A DNA stretch of 64,000 nucleotides, from the NCBI RefSeq assembly GCF_001421435.1, contig NZ_LMKA01000057.1:62001-126000 (forward strand), in the 5' to 3' direction. The stretch's first letter is position 1. Each line of letters starts with the position of its first letter. Made by a program: the position numbers and the translations under genes. The notes beneath the pieces were generated by a model, which was not told where the DNA came from, made no database searches, and saw only the letters and a program-made list of their open reading frames with translations. The DNA comes from Chryseobacterium sp. Leaf201. Its GTDB lineage: Bacteria > Bacteroidota > Bacteroidia > Flavobacteriales > Weeksellaceae. Shown piece after piece: positions 8,369-16,696 of this stretch.

Positions 8369-8488
8369 ATGTAATTTTTTAGAAAAAAGTTGAAAATTTA
8401 TTCCGTTACCTTTCAGCCGTTTAGCGCTGTTACTGCATTTTTTCGACTATTTTTCTCTGATAATATTTTCAGGTTTATAAAATATTCC

Positions 8489-8496
8489 TATCTTTG
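8489..8496 (+). promoter_or_regulatory. Promoter -7 box of the SRP RNA gene
   Basis: TAtcTTTG, a full match to the Bacteroidota sigma-A -7 consensus TAnnTTTG, ends four bases before the first paired base of the SRP RNA. A -33 element is not obvious. Confidence 0.75.
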
Positions 8497-8500
8497 CAAC

Positions 8501-8593
8501 GGCAAGTCCTAAACAACCAGCTCCTGAGAATCCTCCAGGGTGGGAACGCAGCAAAGGTAATTGGTCGTAGCGGTGTGATTTAGGTAGCTTGCC
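8501..8593 (+). ncRNA. ffs: Signal recognition particle RNA (4.5S type)
   Basis: The RNA partner of Ffh in co-translational membrane targeting. Terminal stem ggcaag (8501-8506) pairs with cttgcc (8588-8593), giving a single long hairpin of about 93 bases. The apical region ctccaggGTGGGAACGCAGC is the conserved Ffh-binding symmetric/asymmetric loop with a G-rich tetraloop variant. A -7 box lies immediately upstream and a run of eight T (8595-8602) follows. This is the short bacterial form without an Alu domain, as expected in Bacteroidota. Confidence 0.92.
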
Positions 8594-8602
8594 ATTTTTT
8601 TT
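8588..8602 (+). terminator. T-run terminator of the SRP RNA
   Basis: The closing stem of the SRP RNA (cttgcc) is followed by eight T, so the RNA's own hairpin acts as the intrinsic terminator. Confidence 0.7.
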
Positions 8603-8607
8603 GTTTT

Positions 8608-8690
8608 AAACTGAAGTAAGGTAATTTGAGAATTATCTTTTTTTGTTTTTATATGCTTCAGCATTTTAATTTCAGTTTCCAAATTACCTT
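8608..8690. repeat. Interleaved inverted repeats between ffs and the hydrolase gene
   Basis: Two perfect inverted pairs are interleaved, not nested: aaactgaa (8608-8615) with ttcagttt (8671-8678), and aaggtaatttg (8618-8628) with caaattacctt (8680-8690). The order A-B-A'-B' is that of a pseudoknot if transcribed. No gene lies here. Confidence 0.5.
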
Positions 8691-8707
8691 CTCCTTTTAT
8701 TTATTAT

Positions 8708-9394
8708 TTAAAATTCGAATGTTTCGCCCAATGCCGGTAAAACAAGTTCTACATTTTTATCTGCAAAATGCTTCTGTGCTTCTTCATGGCTGATTTCGAT
8801 CGCCGGAAACGTATCGAAATGACATCCGATTACTTTCGGGGTTTTCAGAAGTTCTGCTGCTGCAAAAGCCGCTTCTTTAGGTCCCATCGTATAGTGGCTG
8901 CCTACAGGAAGAATAGAAAGATCCAGATTCCCGTATAATTTCGGGAACAGCTCCATATCCGCCATTACACCTGTATCACCTGCCATATATAAGTTTTTAC
9001 CTTCAGGCAACCTGAAAACATATCCTACAGGAACGCCTCCGTAGCTTCCGTCCGGGAAAGAACTCGTATGGTGAGCCGGAACCATGGCAATGCTGAGATC
9101 ATCGATTTTTGCGGATCCGCCTAAGTTTACATCGTCTGTGTTCTTTGCACTTTTAAAATACCCGCAGATTTCAGGGACAGCGATAACGGTAGCTTCAGGA
9201 TGAAACTGTAATACTTCCTCCACATCTGCAATATGGTCTCCATGTGCGTGCGTAAGCAAAATATAATCGATTTTCTGAGCGGTAATATCAAAGCCCGATT
9301 CCGCTTTTTTATAATTGTAAAAAGGGTCGCTTAAAATTGTTTTGTCTTTGTAGGTGAACAAAAAACAGTTTTGTCCTAAAAATTGTATTTTCAT
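8708..9394 (-). CDS. Metal-dependent hydrolase, UPF0173 / metallo-beta-lactamase fold
   Basis: 228-residue protein of the small RNase-Z-like metallo-beta-lactamase family annotated as UPF0173. The zinc signature THAHGDH (about residues 49-55) is complete, with further ligands in MVPAHHTSS, AGDTGVM and GCHFDTFP. MKIQFLGQNCFLFTYKDKTIL is the usual start. The substrate is unknown; cytosolic. It lies downstream of a small membrane protein gene on the same strand. Confidence 0.9.
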   Translation of the reverse strand: MKIQFLGQNCFLFTYKDKTILSDPFYNYKKAESGFDITAQKIDYILLTHAHGDHIADVEEVLQFHPEATVIAVPEICGYFKSAKNTDDVNLGGSAKIDDLSIAMVPAHHTSSFPDGSYGGVPVGYVFRLPEGKNLYMAGDTGVMADMELFPKLYGNLDLSILPVGSHYTMGPKEAAFAAAELLKTPKVIGCHFDTFPAIEISHEEAQKHFADKNVELVLPALGETFEF

Positions 9395-9410
9395 TTTAAT
9401 TTATTTTGAA

Positions 9411-9725
9411 TTAAGAAACAGTTTGAGAATGTATGACAGTCACTCCATTGAAAGAATAAATTTCATACAATGCCCAATTTGTTATAATGATTATTATTAT
9501 CTGGAAAGCTATTAAAATTAATTTTGGATTTAATTTTTTAATTAAGAGTAAAATTGAAACTGAAAAATTAAGAATTACAAAAACAGTAACTATAAAAGCA
9601 GTCAGACTGATGTCTGAAATCAATTCTTTAATACTGCTAAAAGCAACTGTCAGTTCATAAAAAAACACGATTGACAATATAACTGACAAACAGGAAGTTA
9701 TTTTACAGACTGAAATATTTTTCAT
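9411..9725 (-). CDS. Small hydrophobic membrane protein, unknown
   Basis: 104 residues, not recognised. Three to four hydrophobic segments (about 10-30, 42-62, 68-88) separated by short charged turns (KKLNPK) suggest an integral membrane protein. It sits in same-strand close order between menA (16 bases upstream) and the hydrolase, and is clearly more AT-rich than both. Its start ATG follows directly after menA's stop, so it is probably real, but no family can be named. Confidence 0.55.
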   Translation of the reverse strand: MKNISVCKITSCLSVILSIVFFYELTVAFSSIKELISDISLTAFIVTVFVILNFSVSILLLIKKLNPKLILIAFQIIIIIITNWALYEIYSFNGVTVIHSQTVS

Positions 9726-9741
9726 TTTACATCAGAAACAT

Positions 9742-10671
9742 TTAACTGAAAAAATTAAGCCCGAAAGCCGTAAGAACAGCCATTACAAAAGTCATGATGC
9801 CAACCTGCTTTAAAAACGGATCAAGCTCCCTGGGATTTTTTACAGCCATGATCTGCCTCCGCAGTTTCATTAACGGAAGGAGTAAAATCATAACAATAAA
9901 AACATAGTAATTCTGAGTCTGGAAAAATCCGTTAACCCCGAAAAACACCAGCATTAAAATCAACGGAAGCTGCAATAAGACCATTTCGTAGATCATGGCA
10001 TTTTTGAAACCGATCCTCAGTGCAAGACTGTTTTTCCCTGATAAACGGTCGCTTTCAATGTCTCTCATATTATTCAGGTTCAGGACGGCCATGCTCATCA
10101 TTCCGATGGCAGTTCCAGGCAGCAGCATATCCCAGCTGAATGTTTTTGTAAAGAGGAAATAACTTCCGCATACTGAAACCAGTCCGAAGAAGATAAAGAC
10201 AAAAAGATCACCCAATCCCATGTACCCGTAAGGTTTTTTTCCCACCGTATACCCGATTGCCGCCAGGATGCTTGCCACTCCCAATCCGATGAAAATATAA
10301 AATTCATTCATATATTCCGGGATGAAAGCAACATACAGAAGTGCCACCGTTGCCGCGAAAGACAAGATGGACAAAAGGATTACGGCACTTTTCATCTGAT
10401 TTGCCGTAATTCTTCCGGAAGCCACGGCTCTTGATTCTGCCTCTACTGCTCTTTTTGCATCGGTCCCTTTTACCCCGTCTCCGTAATCATTGGCATAGTT
10501 TGATAACACCTGATACAGCAGCGTTACTAAAAGTGCGAGAGCAAAAATCTTCCAGTCCCAGGTTCCGCCTTCACCATACAGCCTCCATTTTGCAATGAAT
10601 GAACCCATGATAATCCCGCTTAACGAAAGCGGTAATGTTCTAAGCCTTGCGGCTTTTATCCAATCTGACAT
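9742..10671 (-). CDS. menA: 1,4-dihydroxy-2-naphthoate polyprenyltransferase (MenA)
   Basis: Attaches the isoprenoid tail to 1,4-dihydroxy-2-naphthoate to give demethylmenaquinone in the inner membrane. 309 residues of the UbiA fold: start MSDWIKAARLRTLPLSLSG, first Asp-rich motif NYANDYGDG (58-66), second motif NLNNMRDIESDRLSGKNSLA near residue 195, and about eight hydrophobic helices. menB lies just upstream on the same strand, separated by the inverted-repeat segment 10681-10755. Menaquinone as the sole quinone fits Bacteroidota. Confidence 0.95.
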   Translation of the reverse strand: MSDWIKAARLRTLPLSLSGIIMGSFIAKWRLYGEGGTWDWKIFALALLVTLLYQVLSNYANDYGDGVKGTDAKRAVEAESRAVASGRITANQMKSAVILLSILSFAATVALLYVAFIPEYMNEFYIFIGLGVASILAAIGYTVGKKPYGYMGLGDLFVFIFFGLVSVCGSYFLFTKTFSWDMLLPGTAIGMMSMAVLNLNNMRDIESDRLSGKNSLALRIGFKNAMIYEMVLLQLPLILMLVFFGVNGFFQTQNYYVFIVMILLLPLMKLRRQIMAVKNPRELDPFLKQVGIMTFVMAVLTAFGLNFFS

Positions 10672-10680
10672 AATAATTTA

Positions 10681-10756
10681 GATATTAGAAATAAGAAACT
10701 AGAAGTTAGATTTTAAACCGCATAGTCTAATATCTAATTTCCAACCTCTAACTTCT
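10681..10756. repeat. Inverted repeat between menB and menA
   Basis: agatattaga (starting at 10681) and a later agaagttaga block recur as tctaatatct and tctaacttct in the right half, separated by a short spacer. The blocks are similar to one another, so both a nested hairpin with mismatches and an interleaved pairing are possible. It fills the gap between the two men genes and is not coding. Confidence 0.55.
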
Positions 10757-10759
10757 TAT

Positions 10760-11596
10760 TTATGAAATCCACTGATCTTTTCCGAAGTCCGGTTTTCTTT
10801 TTTCAAGGAATGCATTCCTTCCCTCCTGTGCTTCTTCGGTCATATAAGCCAGACGTGTAGCCTCACCTGCAAAAACCTGCTGTCCCACCATACCGTCATC
10901 GGTAAGGTTCATGGCGAATTTCAGCATCCTGATCGAGGTTGGGGATTTGGCCAGAATTTCCTGTGCCCATTCATAAGCGGTATCTTCCAGTTCAGCATGA
11001 GGAATTACGGCATTGACCATTCCCATTTCCAAAGCTTCCTGAGCGGAATAGTTTCTCCCTAAAAAGAAAATTTCGCGGGCTTTTTTCTGTCCCACCATTT
11101 TGGCAAGGTAAGCAGAGCCGTAACCGCCGTCAAAACTGGTAACATCGGCATCCGTCTGTTTGAAGATCGCATGTTCTTCACTCGCCAGTGTCAGATCGCA
11201 AACCACATGAAGGGAGTGGCCTCCGCCTACTGCCCATCCCGGGACTACTGCAATGACCACTTTCGGCATAAAACGGATCAGACGCTGAACTTCGAGGATA
11301 TTCAGACGGTGCCTGCCGTCTTCCCCTACATATCCCTGGTGCCCTCTCGCTTTCTGGTCTCCGCCGCTGCAGAATGCCCAGCCTCCGTCTTTCGGGCTCG
11401 GCCCTTCTCCTGAAAGAAGAACGACACCTATGGAAGGATCTTCTGAAGCATCATAAAAAGCATCGTATAATTCGGAAGTTGTTTTTGGTCTGAAAGCGTT
11501 GCGAATTTCCGGTCTGTTGAACGCAATTCTCGCTACACCATTACATTTTTTGTAGGTAATGTCCTGGTATTCCCTGGCGGTTTTCCACTCGATCAT
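10760..11596 (-). CDS. menB: 1,4-dihydroxy-2-naphthoyl-CoA synthase (MenB)
   Basis: Dieckmann-type ring closure of o-succinylbenzoyl-CoA to 1,4-dihydroxy-2-naphthoyl-CoA in menaquinone synthesis; cytosolic crotonase-fold hexamer. Hallmarks: AFNRPEIRNAFRP, the oxyanion loop GGWAFCSGGDQ, GWAVGGGHSLHVVCDLTLAS and SFDGGYGSAYLA. The start MIEWKTAREYQDITYKKC (ATG at complement 11594-11596) is chosen over the frame-opening ATG at 11617 because the latter lies inside the promoter -7 box. The resulting 278 residues are the family's usual length. Confidence 0.95.
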   Translation of the reverse strand: MIEWKTAREYQDITYKKCNGVARIAFNRPEIRNAFRPKTTSELYDAFYDASEDPSIGVVLLSGEGPSPKDGGWAFCSGGDQKARGHQGYVGEDGRHRLNILEVQRLIRFMPKVVIAVVPGWAVGGGHSLHVVCDLTLASEEHAIFKQTDADVTSFDGGYGSAYLAKMVGQKKAREIFFLGRNYSAQEALEMGMVNAVIPHAELEDTAYEWAQEILAKSPTSIRMLKFAMNLTDDGMVGQQVFAGEATRLAYMTEEAQEGRNAFLEKRKPDFGKDQWIS

Positions 11597-11614
11597 TTTT
11601 GTAAAAATTTTTCT

Positions 11615-11643
11615 CAAAGATACGGAATTGCAGAGAATTTCAA
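11615..11643 (-). promoter_or_regulatory. menB promoter
   Basis: On the minus strand TAtcTTTG (11615-11622) is a full -7 box and TTG (11641-11643) lies 18 bases upstream as -33 element. The transcript would begin around 11610, about 14 bases before the chosen ATG, which settles the menB start. Confidence 0.75.
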
Positions 11644-11859
11644 GGTTGATTTTCGAGGATAATGTAGGAAATCAACAGTAATTTCAAGACCTGAATATTT
11701 TATTTAACAACCCTATTATTATGATCAGAAATTTACAGCCTGCTGTTTTACGAAACACCTGAAAATACCTGATTTTAAATTAGTTATATATTCGATCTTA
11801 AGTATCAATTAATGGTTATTTCTGGCCTGGTATTGTTTTTCATTTTAAAAACAGCCAAC
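11644..11859. other. Intergenic segment, no gene seen
   Basis: AT-rich gap between the menB promoter and the terminator of the TPR gene. No convincing reading frame, tRNA or repeat was found. Confidence 0.5.
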
Positions 11860-11889
11860 AAAAAAACCGGAACAAAAATGCTCCGGTTT
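11860..11889 (-). terminator. Terminator of the gyrA-TPR transcript
   Basis: aaaccgga (11864-11871) pairs with tccggttt (11882-11889); on the minus strand the stem is followed by a T run. It lies 26 bases past the TPR gene stop. Confidence 0.85.
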
Positions 11890-11915
11890 GTATATTTAAT
11901 CCTGGTCCCGCCGGA

Positions 11916-12953
11916 TTATTTAGGCTGCTGTGCCTTAAGCTCTGTTTCTTTGGCTTTCATTTCATTATACTTAGCCGTATTCTTGGTGGTGTTGTAAATA
12001 TCTTTTAACACCTGAACACTATTAATATCGGCAGGTACAGCCTGGTACCATTTTTCAGCATAAGGAGTCGCTTTCATGAACCTTTCCTTTCTGGCTTCAA
12101 TTAACTTGGTCGCTTCATCCGGCTTCGTTTTTCTTACCGCATTGATATCGGTTACCGCTTTTTCATCGTCCCCGATTACCGTGTACACAAGGTTCTGGTA
12201 AGCATTGGAAAAATCAGGTTTAAGCTCAATGGCTTTCTGGAAAGAGGCCACGGCTTCGTTTGCCGTCTCAGGATTTTTACCCTGAAGCACACCTAAATTA
12301 TACCAGTTGGTGGCATCATTAGGGTTTTTAGCCAGCTGCTCTTTTAAATTCGCCATGAATTTATCTGTATTTCCTGAAGCGTATAACGCTGTTCCCTGGT
12401 ATTCTTTTAATTTAGCATTGTTCGGGAACTTTGCCAGGCCTTTTTCAATAATCGCCAAAGCTTCGTCATTTTTCTTGGCGTTTAACAATAAGGTTGACAT
12501 TGTTTCATACAGGTCTGCTTCCACACTTGGAGACTGTTCTGTTTTGAAATCAGAATAATCTTTGGATGAAGATTTTTTCAACAGTTCCCAGGTAGCTTTA
12601 TCATAGCTTGATACCTGTCCTGTTTTGTTTTCTTTCGCCGTATAGGTAGTTTCCACACCTGTGTAACCCGAGTTGATCAGATCTGAATAGATTTTTGTAG
12701 CCTGGTCTATGTCATTTGCCAAAGCATAATTAAGACCTGCGTAATACATATACACTTTATTATCCTGACCACTTGTTTTAAGCAAGTTGTAAACTTCCAT
12801 AAACTTAGGGGCAGCAGCTGCATAGTTTTTTGCACCATACGCATCCATTGCCGCTTTGTTAGCTTCCTGTAGCTTAGCGTTTGCATCTCCCGCTTTCTGC
12901 CCGAAAGCAAAAGCTGATGCTACGATAGCCATACCTAAAATTAGCTTTTTCAT
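11916..12953 (-). CDS. Secreted/periplasmic TPR protein
   Basis: About 345 residues from MKKLILGMAIVASAFAFGQ, a Sec signal peptide with cleavage after Gly-Gln; this second ATG is preferred to the one two codons earlier. The mature protein has several tetratricopeptide repeats: one in LQEANKAAMDAYGAKNYAAA, others around residues 160-240 (ALAIIEKGLAKFPNNAKL; WYNLGVLQGKNPETANEAV; AIELKPDFSNAYQNL). TPR arrays scaffold protein contacts; the partner is unknown. It follows gyrA by 26 bases on the same strand and probably shares its transcript. Confidence 0.85.
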   Translation of the reverse strand: MKKLILGMAIVASAFAFGQKAGDANAKLQEANKAAMDAYGAKNYAAAAPKFMEVYNLLKTSGQDNKVYMYYAGLNYALANDIDQATKIYSDLINSGYTGVETTYTAKENKTGQVSSYDKATWELLKKSSSKDYSDFKTEQSPSVEADLYETMSTLLLNAKKNDEALAIIEKGLAKFPNNAKLKEYQGTALYASGNTDKFMANLKEQLAKNPNDATNWYNLGVLQGKNPETANEAVASFQKAIELKPDFSNAYQNLVYTVIGDDEKAVTDINAVRKTKPDEATKLIEARKERFMKATPYAEKWYQAVPADINSVQVLKDIYNTTKNTAKYNEMKAKETELKAQQPK

Positions 12954-12979
12954 AATCACTATTTTATATTAATTGTATA

Positions 12980-15574
12980 CTATTGTTCTTCAGAACCAGA
13001 ATTCTCATTTCCCTCTGCAGGGTCCTGGCCTTCTTCAGCCTGAGGTATTTCTGCATTGTTTTCAGGGGTTTCAGCCAAAGCTTCTGCTCCTTCTTCGCTT
13101 TGTTCAATCACTTCTTCCACCTCTTTGTCCATTTCTACTTTTGCAATGGCTGCAATTTCGTCATTTTTCTTAAGGTTGATCATTTTTACACCCTGTGTAT
13201 TTCTTCCCATCACCCTCATTTCATCCATATTCATACGGATGGCTACGCCAGATTTGTTGATGATCATCAGTCCGTCTTCGTCCGTTACATTCTGGATGGC
13301 GATCAGGTTTCCTGTTTTTTCGGTAATGTTCAGGGTAATTACCCCTTTTCCGCCTCTGTTGGTTTCCCTATAGTCCAGCACAGCAGTTCTTTTTCCGTAT
13401 CCTTTTTCAGAGATCACAAGAACCGTTTCGTTTTCAAGATCATTAACTACAATCATACCGATGGCTTCATCATTATCATCCATACTGATTCCGCGTACCC
13501 CGATAGAGCCTCTTCCCACTTCTCTTACTTTTTCTTCAGGGAAACGGATACATTTACCGTTTTTGGTCGCGATCATAATCTGGGAAGTTCCGTTGGTAAG
13601 GTAAGCCCCTAACAACTGGTCATTATCCCTGATTTCAATGGCATTTACCCCGTTGATTCTCGGCCTTGAATAAGCTTCAAGCGAAGTTTTCTTGATGGTA
13701 CCGTTTTTCGTAACCATCACCACGCTCATCTGGTTGACGTATTCTGAATCTTTCAGGTTATTGGTCCTGATGTATGCTTTAATCTTATCATCCGGCTCAA
13801 TATTGATCAGGTTCTGGACAGCACGTCCTTTGGATGTTTTGGAACCTTCAGGGATTTCAAATACCCTCAGCCAGTAACACCTTCCTTTTTCCGTAAAGAA
13901 CAGCATATACTGGTGGTTGGTTGCGGAAACGATATACTCCAGGAAGTCTTCGTCCCTTGTGGTAGCCGCCCTGTTTCCTACGCCGCCTCTGCTCTGTATT
14001 TTATATTCTGAAAGTGAAGTTCTTTTGATATAGCCTGCGTGAGAAATGGTAAGAACCACAGATTCATTCGGGATGATGTCCTCAATTGACATTTCACCAC
14101 CTGAAAAATCGATTTCCGTTCTTCTTTCGTCACCGTATTTTTCTCTTACTTCAACCAGTTCACCTTTAATAATCTCAAATCTTCTCGGCTCATTAACCAG
14201 GATATCTTCAAGATCAGCAATTTCCTTCATAATGGTGTCGTACTCATCACGGATCTTGTCAAGCTCCATCCCTGTAAGACGGGCAAGACGCATATCTAGA
14301 ATAGCCTGCGCCTGGATGTCAGACAGCTCGAATTCTGTAATCAACCCTTCTTTTGCCGCCTGCGGATTCGCGCTGTGACGGATAATAGCAATGGCTTTAT
14401 CCAATGAGTCCTGCGTTCCGATCACTTTCATGAAACCTTCCAGGATATGCGCTCTTTCTTTAGCTTTTCTGAGTTCGTACTCAGTTCTCCTGATAACGAT
14501 TTCGTGTCTGTGCTCTACGAAATGATGGATAATGTCTTTCAGGTTCAGCTGTTCCGGTCTTCCATGTACCAAAGCAATGCTGTTGACACTGAAGGAAGTC
14601 TGAAGAGAAGTATATTTGTATAATAAGTTTAAGACAACATTAGGAATCGCATCATTTTTAAGTTCATAAACGATACGAAGACCCCGTCTGTCAGATTCGT
14701 CTCTGATTTCATAAATCCCCGGAATCTTATCATCTTTTACCAGATCAGCTGTTTTCGAGATCATTTCAGCCTTATTGACCTGATATGGAATTTCGTTGAC
14801 AATAATAGCATTCCTGTTACCGATTTCTTCAAAAGCCACTTTTGCTCTTAACACGACCCTTCCTCTTCCGGTATGGAACGCATCCCTTACACCGTCATAT
14901 CCATAGATAATCCCTCCGGTAGGAAAATCCGGAGCAATGATATGCTGCATCAGCTCATCAATGGTGATTTCTCTGTTATCAATGTAGGCACAGATGGCAT
15001 TAACCGCTTCCGTTAAGTTGTGAGGGGCCATATTCGTGGCCATCCCTACTGCGATACCTGAAGTTCCGTTTACCAGAAGGTTCGGGATTTTTGAAGGCAT
15101 TACTGTCGGTTCCTGTAAACTGTCGTCGAAGTTATTCTGAAAATCTACCGTTTCCTTGTCCAGATCCGAAAGAATCTCATCAGAGATCTTTTTCAATCTT
15201 GCTTCGGTATAACGCATTGCTGCAGGCGGGTCGCCGTCCATTGAACCAAAGTTACCCTGGCCGTCAACCTGGGGATAACGCAGGCTCCAGTCCTGGGCCA
15301 TTCTTACCATGGCATCATAAACGGAAGAATCTCCATGCGGGTGGTACTTACCCAAAACGTCCCCAACAATTCTCGCGGATTTTAAATATTTCCTATTAGA
15401 AAAAACCCCTAATCCATACATACCGTAAAGTACTCTTCTATGAACAGGTTTTAAGCCATCTCTTACATCAGGTAACGCTCTTGACACGATAACTGACATC
15501 GAATAATCGATATAAGACGACTTCATTTCATCAACAATGTTGATAGGAATCAGTCTTTCTCCTTCTTTTTGCAT
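12980..15574 (-). CDS. gyrA: DNA gyrase subunit A
   Basis: Cuts and rejoins DNA in negative supercoiling, together with GyrB; cytosolic. About 864 residues from [20 protein letters not shown]. The winged-helix/tower core includes [18 protein letters not shown] and the catalytic tyrosine in [10 protein letters not shown]. The C-terminal domain has six beta-pinwheel repeats with the GyrA-box form NRGGKG, then an unusually acidic Glu/Gln-rich tail ([15 protein letters not shown] onward). The quinolone-determining positions equivalent to E. coli Ser83 and Asp87 are Ser and Asp, the sensitive type. gyrB is not in the window. Confidence 0.97.
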   Translation of the reverse strand: MQKEGERLIPINIVDEMKSSYIDYSMSVIVSRALPDVRDGLKPVHRRVLYGMYGLGVFSNRKYLKSARIVGDVLGKYHPHGDSSVYDAMVRMAQDWSLRYPQVDGQGNFGSMDGDPPAAMRYTEARLKKISDEILSDLDKETVDFQNNFDDSLQEPTVMPSKIPNLLVNGTSGIAVGMATNMAPHNLTEAVNAICAYIDNREITIDELMQHIIAPDFPTGGIIYGYDGVRDAFHTGRGRVVLRAKVAFEEIGNRNAIIVNEIPYQVNKAEMISKTADLVKDDKIPGIYEIRDESDRRGLRIVYELKNDAIPNVVLNLLYKYTSLQTSFSVNSIALVHGRPEQLNLKDIIHHFVEHRHEIVIRRTEYELRKAKERAHILEGFMKVIGTQDSLDKAIAIIRHSANPQAAKEGLITEFELSDIQAQAILDMRLARLTGMELDKIRDEYDTIMKEIADLEDILVNEPRRFEIIKGELVEVREKYGDERRTEIDFSGGEMSIEDIIPNESVVLTISHAGYIKRTSLSEYKIQSRGGVGNRAATTRDEDFLEYIVSATNHQYMLFFTEKGRCYWLRVFEIPEGSKTSKGRAVQNLINIEPDDKIKAYIRTNNLKDSEYVNQMSVVMVTKNGTIKKTSLEAYSRPRINGVNAIEIRDNDQLLGAYLTNGTSQIMIATKNGKCIRFPEEKVREVGRGSIGVRGISMDDNDEAIGMIVVNDLENETVLVISEKGYGKRTAVLDYRETNRGGKGVITLNITEKTGNLIAIQNVTDEDGLMIINKSGVAIRMNMDEMRVMGRNTQGVKMINLKKNDEIAAIAKVEMDKEVEEVIEQSEEGAEALAETPENNAEIPQAEEGQDPAEGNENSGSEEQ

Positions 15575-15663
15575 AAACAATTTTATTATAATGATAATCA
15601 GACCCTTAGCGGTACGTCTGAAAATTATCTTTTTGTATTTTTAATTAACGGGCTAATTTACGA

Positions 15664-15692
15664 AAAATTTACCGATTTTTACGGTAAATTTT
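15664..15692. repeat. Perfect 11-bp palindrome upstream of the DUF4286 gene
   Basis: aaaatttaccg (15664-15674) and cggtaaatttt (15682-15692) are perfect inverted repeats with a 7-base loop. It lies between the divergent gyrA and DUF4286 genes, 30 bases before the latter's start. It could be an operator or an RNA hairpin; no T run makes it a clear terminator on one strand, though both flanks are AT-rich. Confidence 0.5.
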
Positions 15693-15721
15693 ACGCATAC
15701 AATCTTAAAAATTCATAAAAT

Positions 15722-16036
15722 ATGAGCATGTTGAGCATAACCTTCCACTGTACAAAAGAGAATCTTGCGGAATGGGAAATTTACATGAATGAAACGCTCG
15801 TTTTAATGGCGGAAAACCTGATGGATGTCAATAAATATATCCTTTCTGAAGTGCACAGTGACTATATTGATGAAGGTAAAAACTATAACCTCCTTCTCCT
15901 TTTTGACAATCAGGAAGTAAGGGAAGATTTTGTTAAAAGCGAATTGCAGAATATTTCAGAACGGATTGAAACGAAATTCGGACAGGAAGTGATGATATTC
16001 AATACTTTTCTCAATACAAGAACTTCGAGAATGTAA
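15722..16036 (+). CDS. DUF4286 protein
   Basis: 104 residues, cytosolic, no signal peptide. The pattern ITFHCTKENLAEWEIYMNE, then LSEVHSDYIDEGKNYNLLLLF and a C-terminal half with EDFVKSEL is that of DUF4286, a small ferredoxin-like alpha/beta family of unknown function in Bacteroidota. Either of the first two ATGs (MSM) may be used. It is transcribed alone, divergently from gyrA, and is followed by a strong terminator. Confidence 0.75.
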   Translation: MSMLSITFHCTKENLAEWEIYMNETLVLMAENLMDVNKYILSEVHSDYIDEGKNYNLLLLFDNQEVREDFVKSELQNISERIETKFGQEVMIFNTFLNTRTSRM

Positions 16037-16090
16037 CGGCGATAACAGGAAAACATCAGAGATCCTGTATAATTGATCCTTAAAATGCAT

Positions 16091-16117
16091 AAAGCCCGGA
16101 ATATAATCCGGGCTTTT
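16091..16117. terminator. Terminator between convergent DUF4286 and small lipoprotein genes
   Basis: aaagcccgga / tccgggcttt forms a GC-rich stem with a short loop and a T run on the plus strand; A residues at the left could serve the minus strand also. Confidence 0.85.
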
Positions 16118-16126
16118 TAATTCATC

Positions 16127-16243
16127 TTATCTGCCGTGGTGAGGCGGTTTCGGAGGTCTTGGAGGTGCAGGCGGACGGTGCAGGCATGAAGATACAACGG
16201 CAGCCAGAGCCAGGATCATCATTAATTTAGATACTTTTTTCAT
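16127..16243 (-). CDS. 38-residue Pro-rich lipoprotein
   Basis: ATG complementary to 16241-16243, stop at 16127-16129. The product has a lipoprotein signal (MKKVSKLMMILALAAVVSSC) with lipobox VSSC and an 18-residue tail LHRPPAPPRPPKPPHHGR made largely of Pro, Arg and His. Not recognised as a named family; very short lipoproteins of this type occur in Chryseobacterium. It lies next to another His-rich small lipoprotein. Likely real because the signal sequence is complete and a terminator follows. Confidence 0.65.
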   Translation of the reverse strand: MKKVSKLMMILALAAVVSSCLHRPPAPPRPPKPPHHGR

Positions 16244-16320
16244 AATTCCTTTTTTTAATTCAGGGTAAAGTCATCAATACAGATGCCAACTGTATTATCC
16301 GGAGTAAAACTTATGGTATT

Positions 16321-16352
16321 AAAAAGAAGAAGCACCAAAAATTCAGTGCTTC
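16321..16352 (-). terminator. Terminator of the His-rich lipoprotein gene
   Basis: gaagcac (16329-16335) pairs with gtgcttc (16346-16352); the minus-strand product ends in a T run (complement of 16321-16325). Confidence 0.75.
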
Positions 16353-16369
16353 TCATTATCTTTCTCATG

Positions 16370-16570
16370 TTATCTGTGATGCCCGTGTCCGCGCCCTCTG
16401 CCGTGATGGCCTTTGTGTTTGTGATGGCCGTGCCCCCGTTTTTCATATACGTGTATTCTTTTCGCATGCCCGGGCGGCATCCCTCTTCTTCCCGGATGTT
16501 GCTGAACAACACATGAAGTCAGCAGCAAAGCTGAAGTCACGATTCCGAATACTGTAATCAGTCCTTTCAT
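16370..16570 (-). CDS. 66-residue His-rich lipoprotein
   Basis: Lipoprotein signal MKGLITVFGIVTSALLLTSC with lipobox LTSC. The mature 47 residues are dominated by His, Gly, Arg and Lys: after PPGHAKRIHVYEKRG comes a run of GHGHHKHKGHHGRGRGHGHH. Such runs bind Ni, Zn, Cu or Co ions, so a periplasmic metal sink is a reasonable inference, but nothing next to it is a metal transporter or sensor. It has its own terminator. Confidence 0.75.
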   Translation of the reverse strand: MKGLITVFGIVTSALLLTSCVVQQHPGRRGMPPGHAKRIHVYEKRGHGHHKHKGHHGRGRGHGHHR

Positions 16571-16696
16571 TTTTTCACTTTTTCAAATTTCGCAGATAGA
16601 GCATCAAGGATAATGCCAGATTATTCAAAAAGCCCTGCTTCAGACTTGGACAAGGAAATAGGATTTCAAAACATTCTACATTCGGAATAAACTACA

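Noticed and set aside
11597..11617. Upstream ATG for menB
   Set aside because: It lies within the -7 box of the menB promoter; family members start with MIEWKTA.
12983..13612. 209-codon plus-strand frame antisense to gyrA
   Set aside because: It is the mirror of the gyrA C-terminal coding region; composition (Phe/Ser/His-rich) is typical of antisense shadow frames.
16255..16516. Opposed 77- and 85-codon frames overlapping the His-rich lipoprotein
   Set aside because: The lipoprotein frame has a signal peptide and terminator; the others do not.
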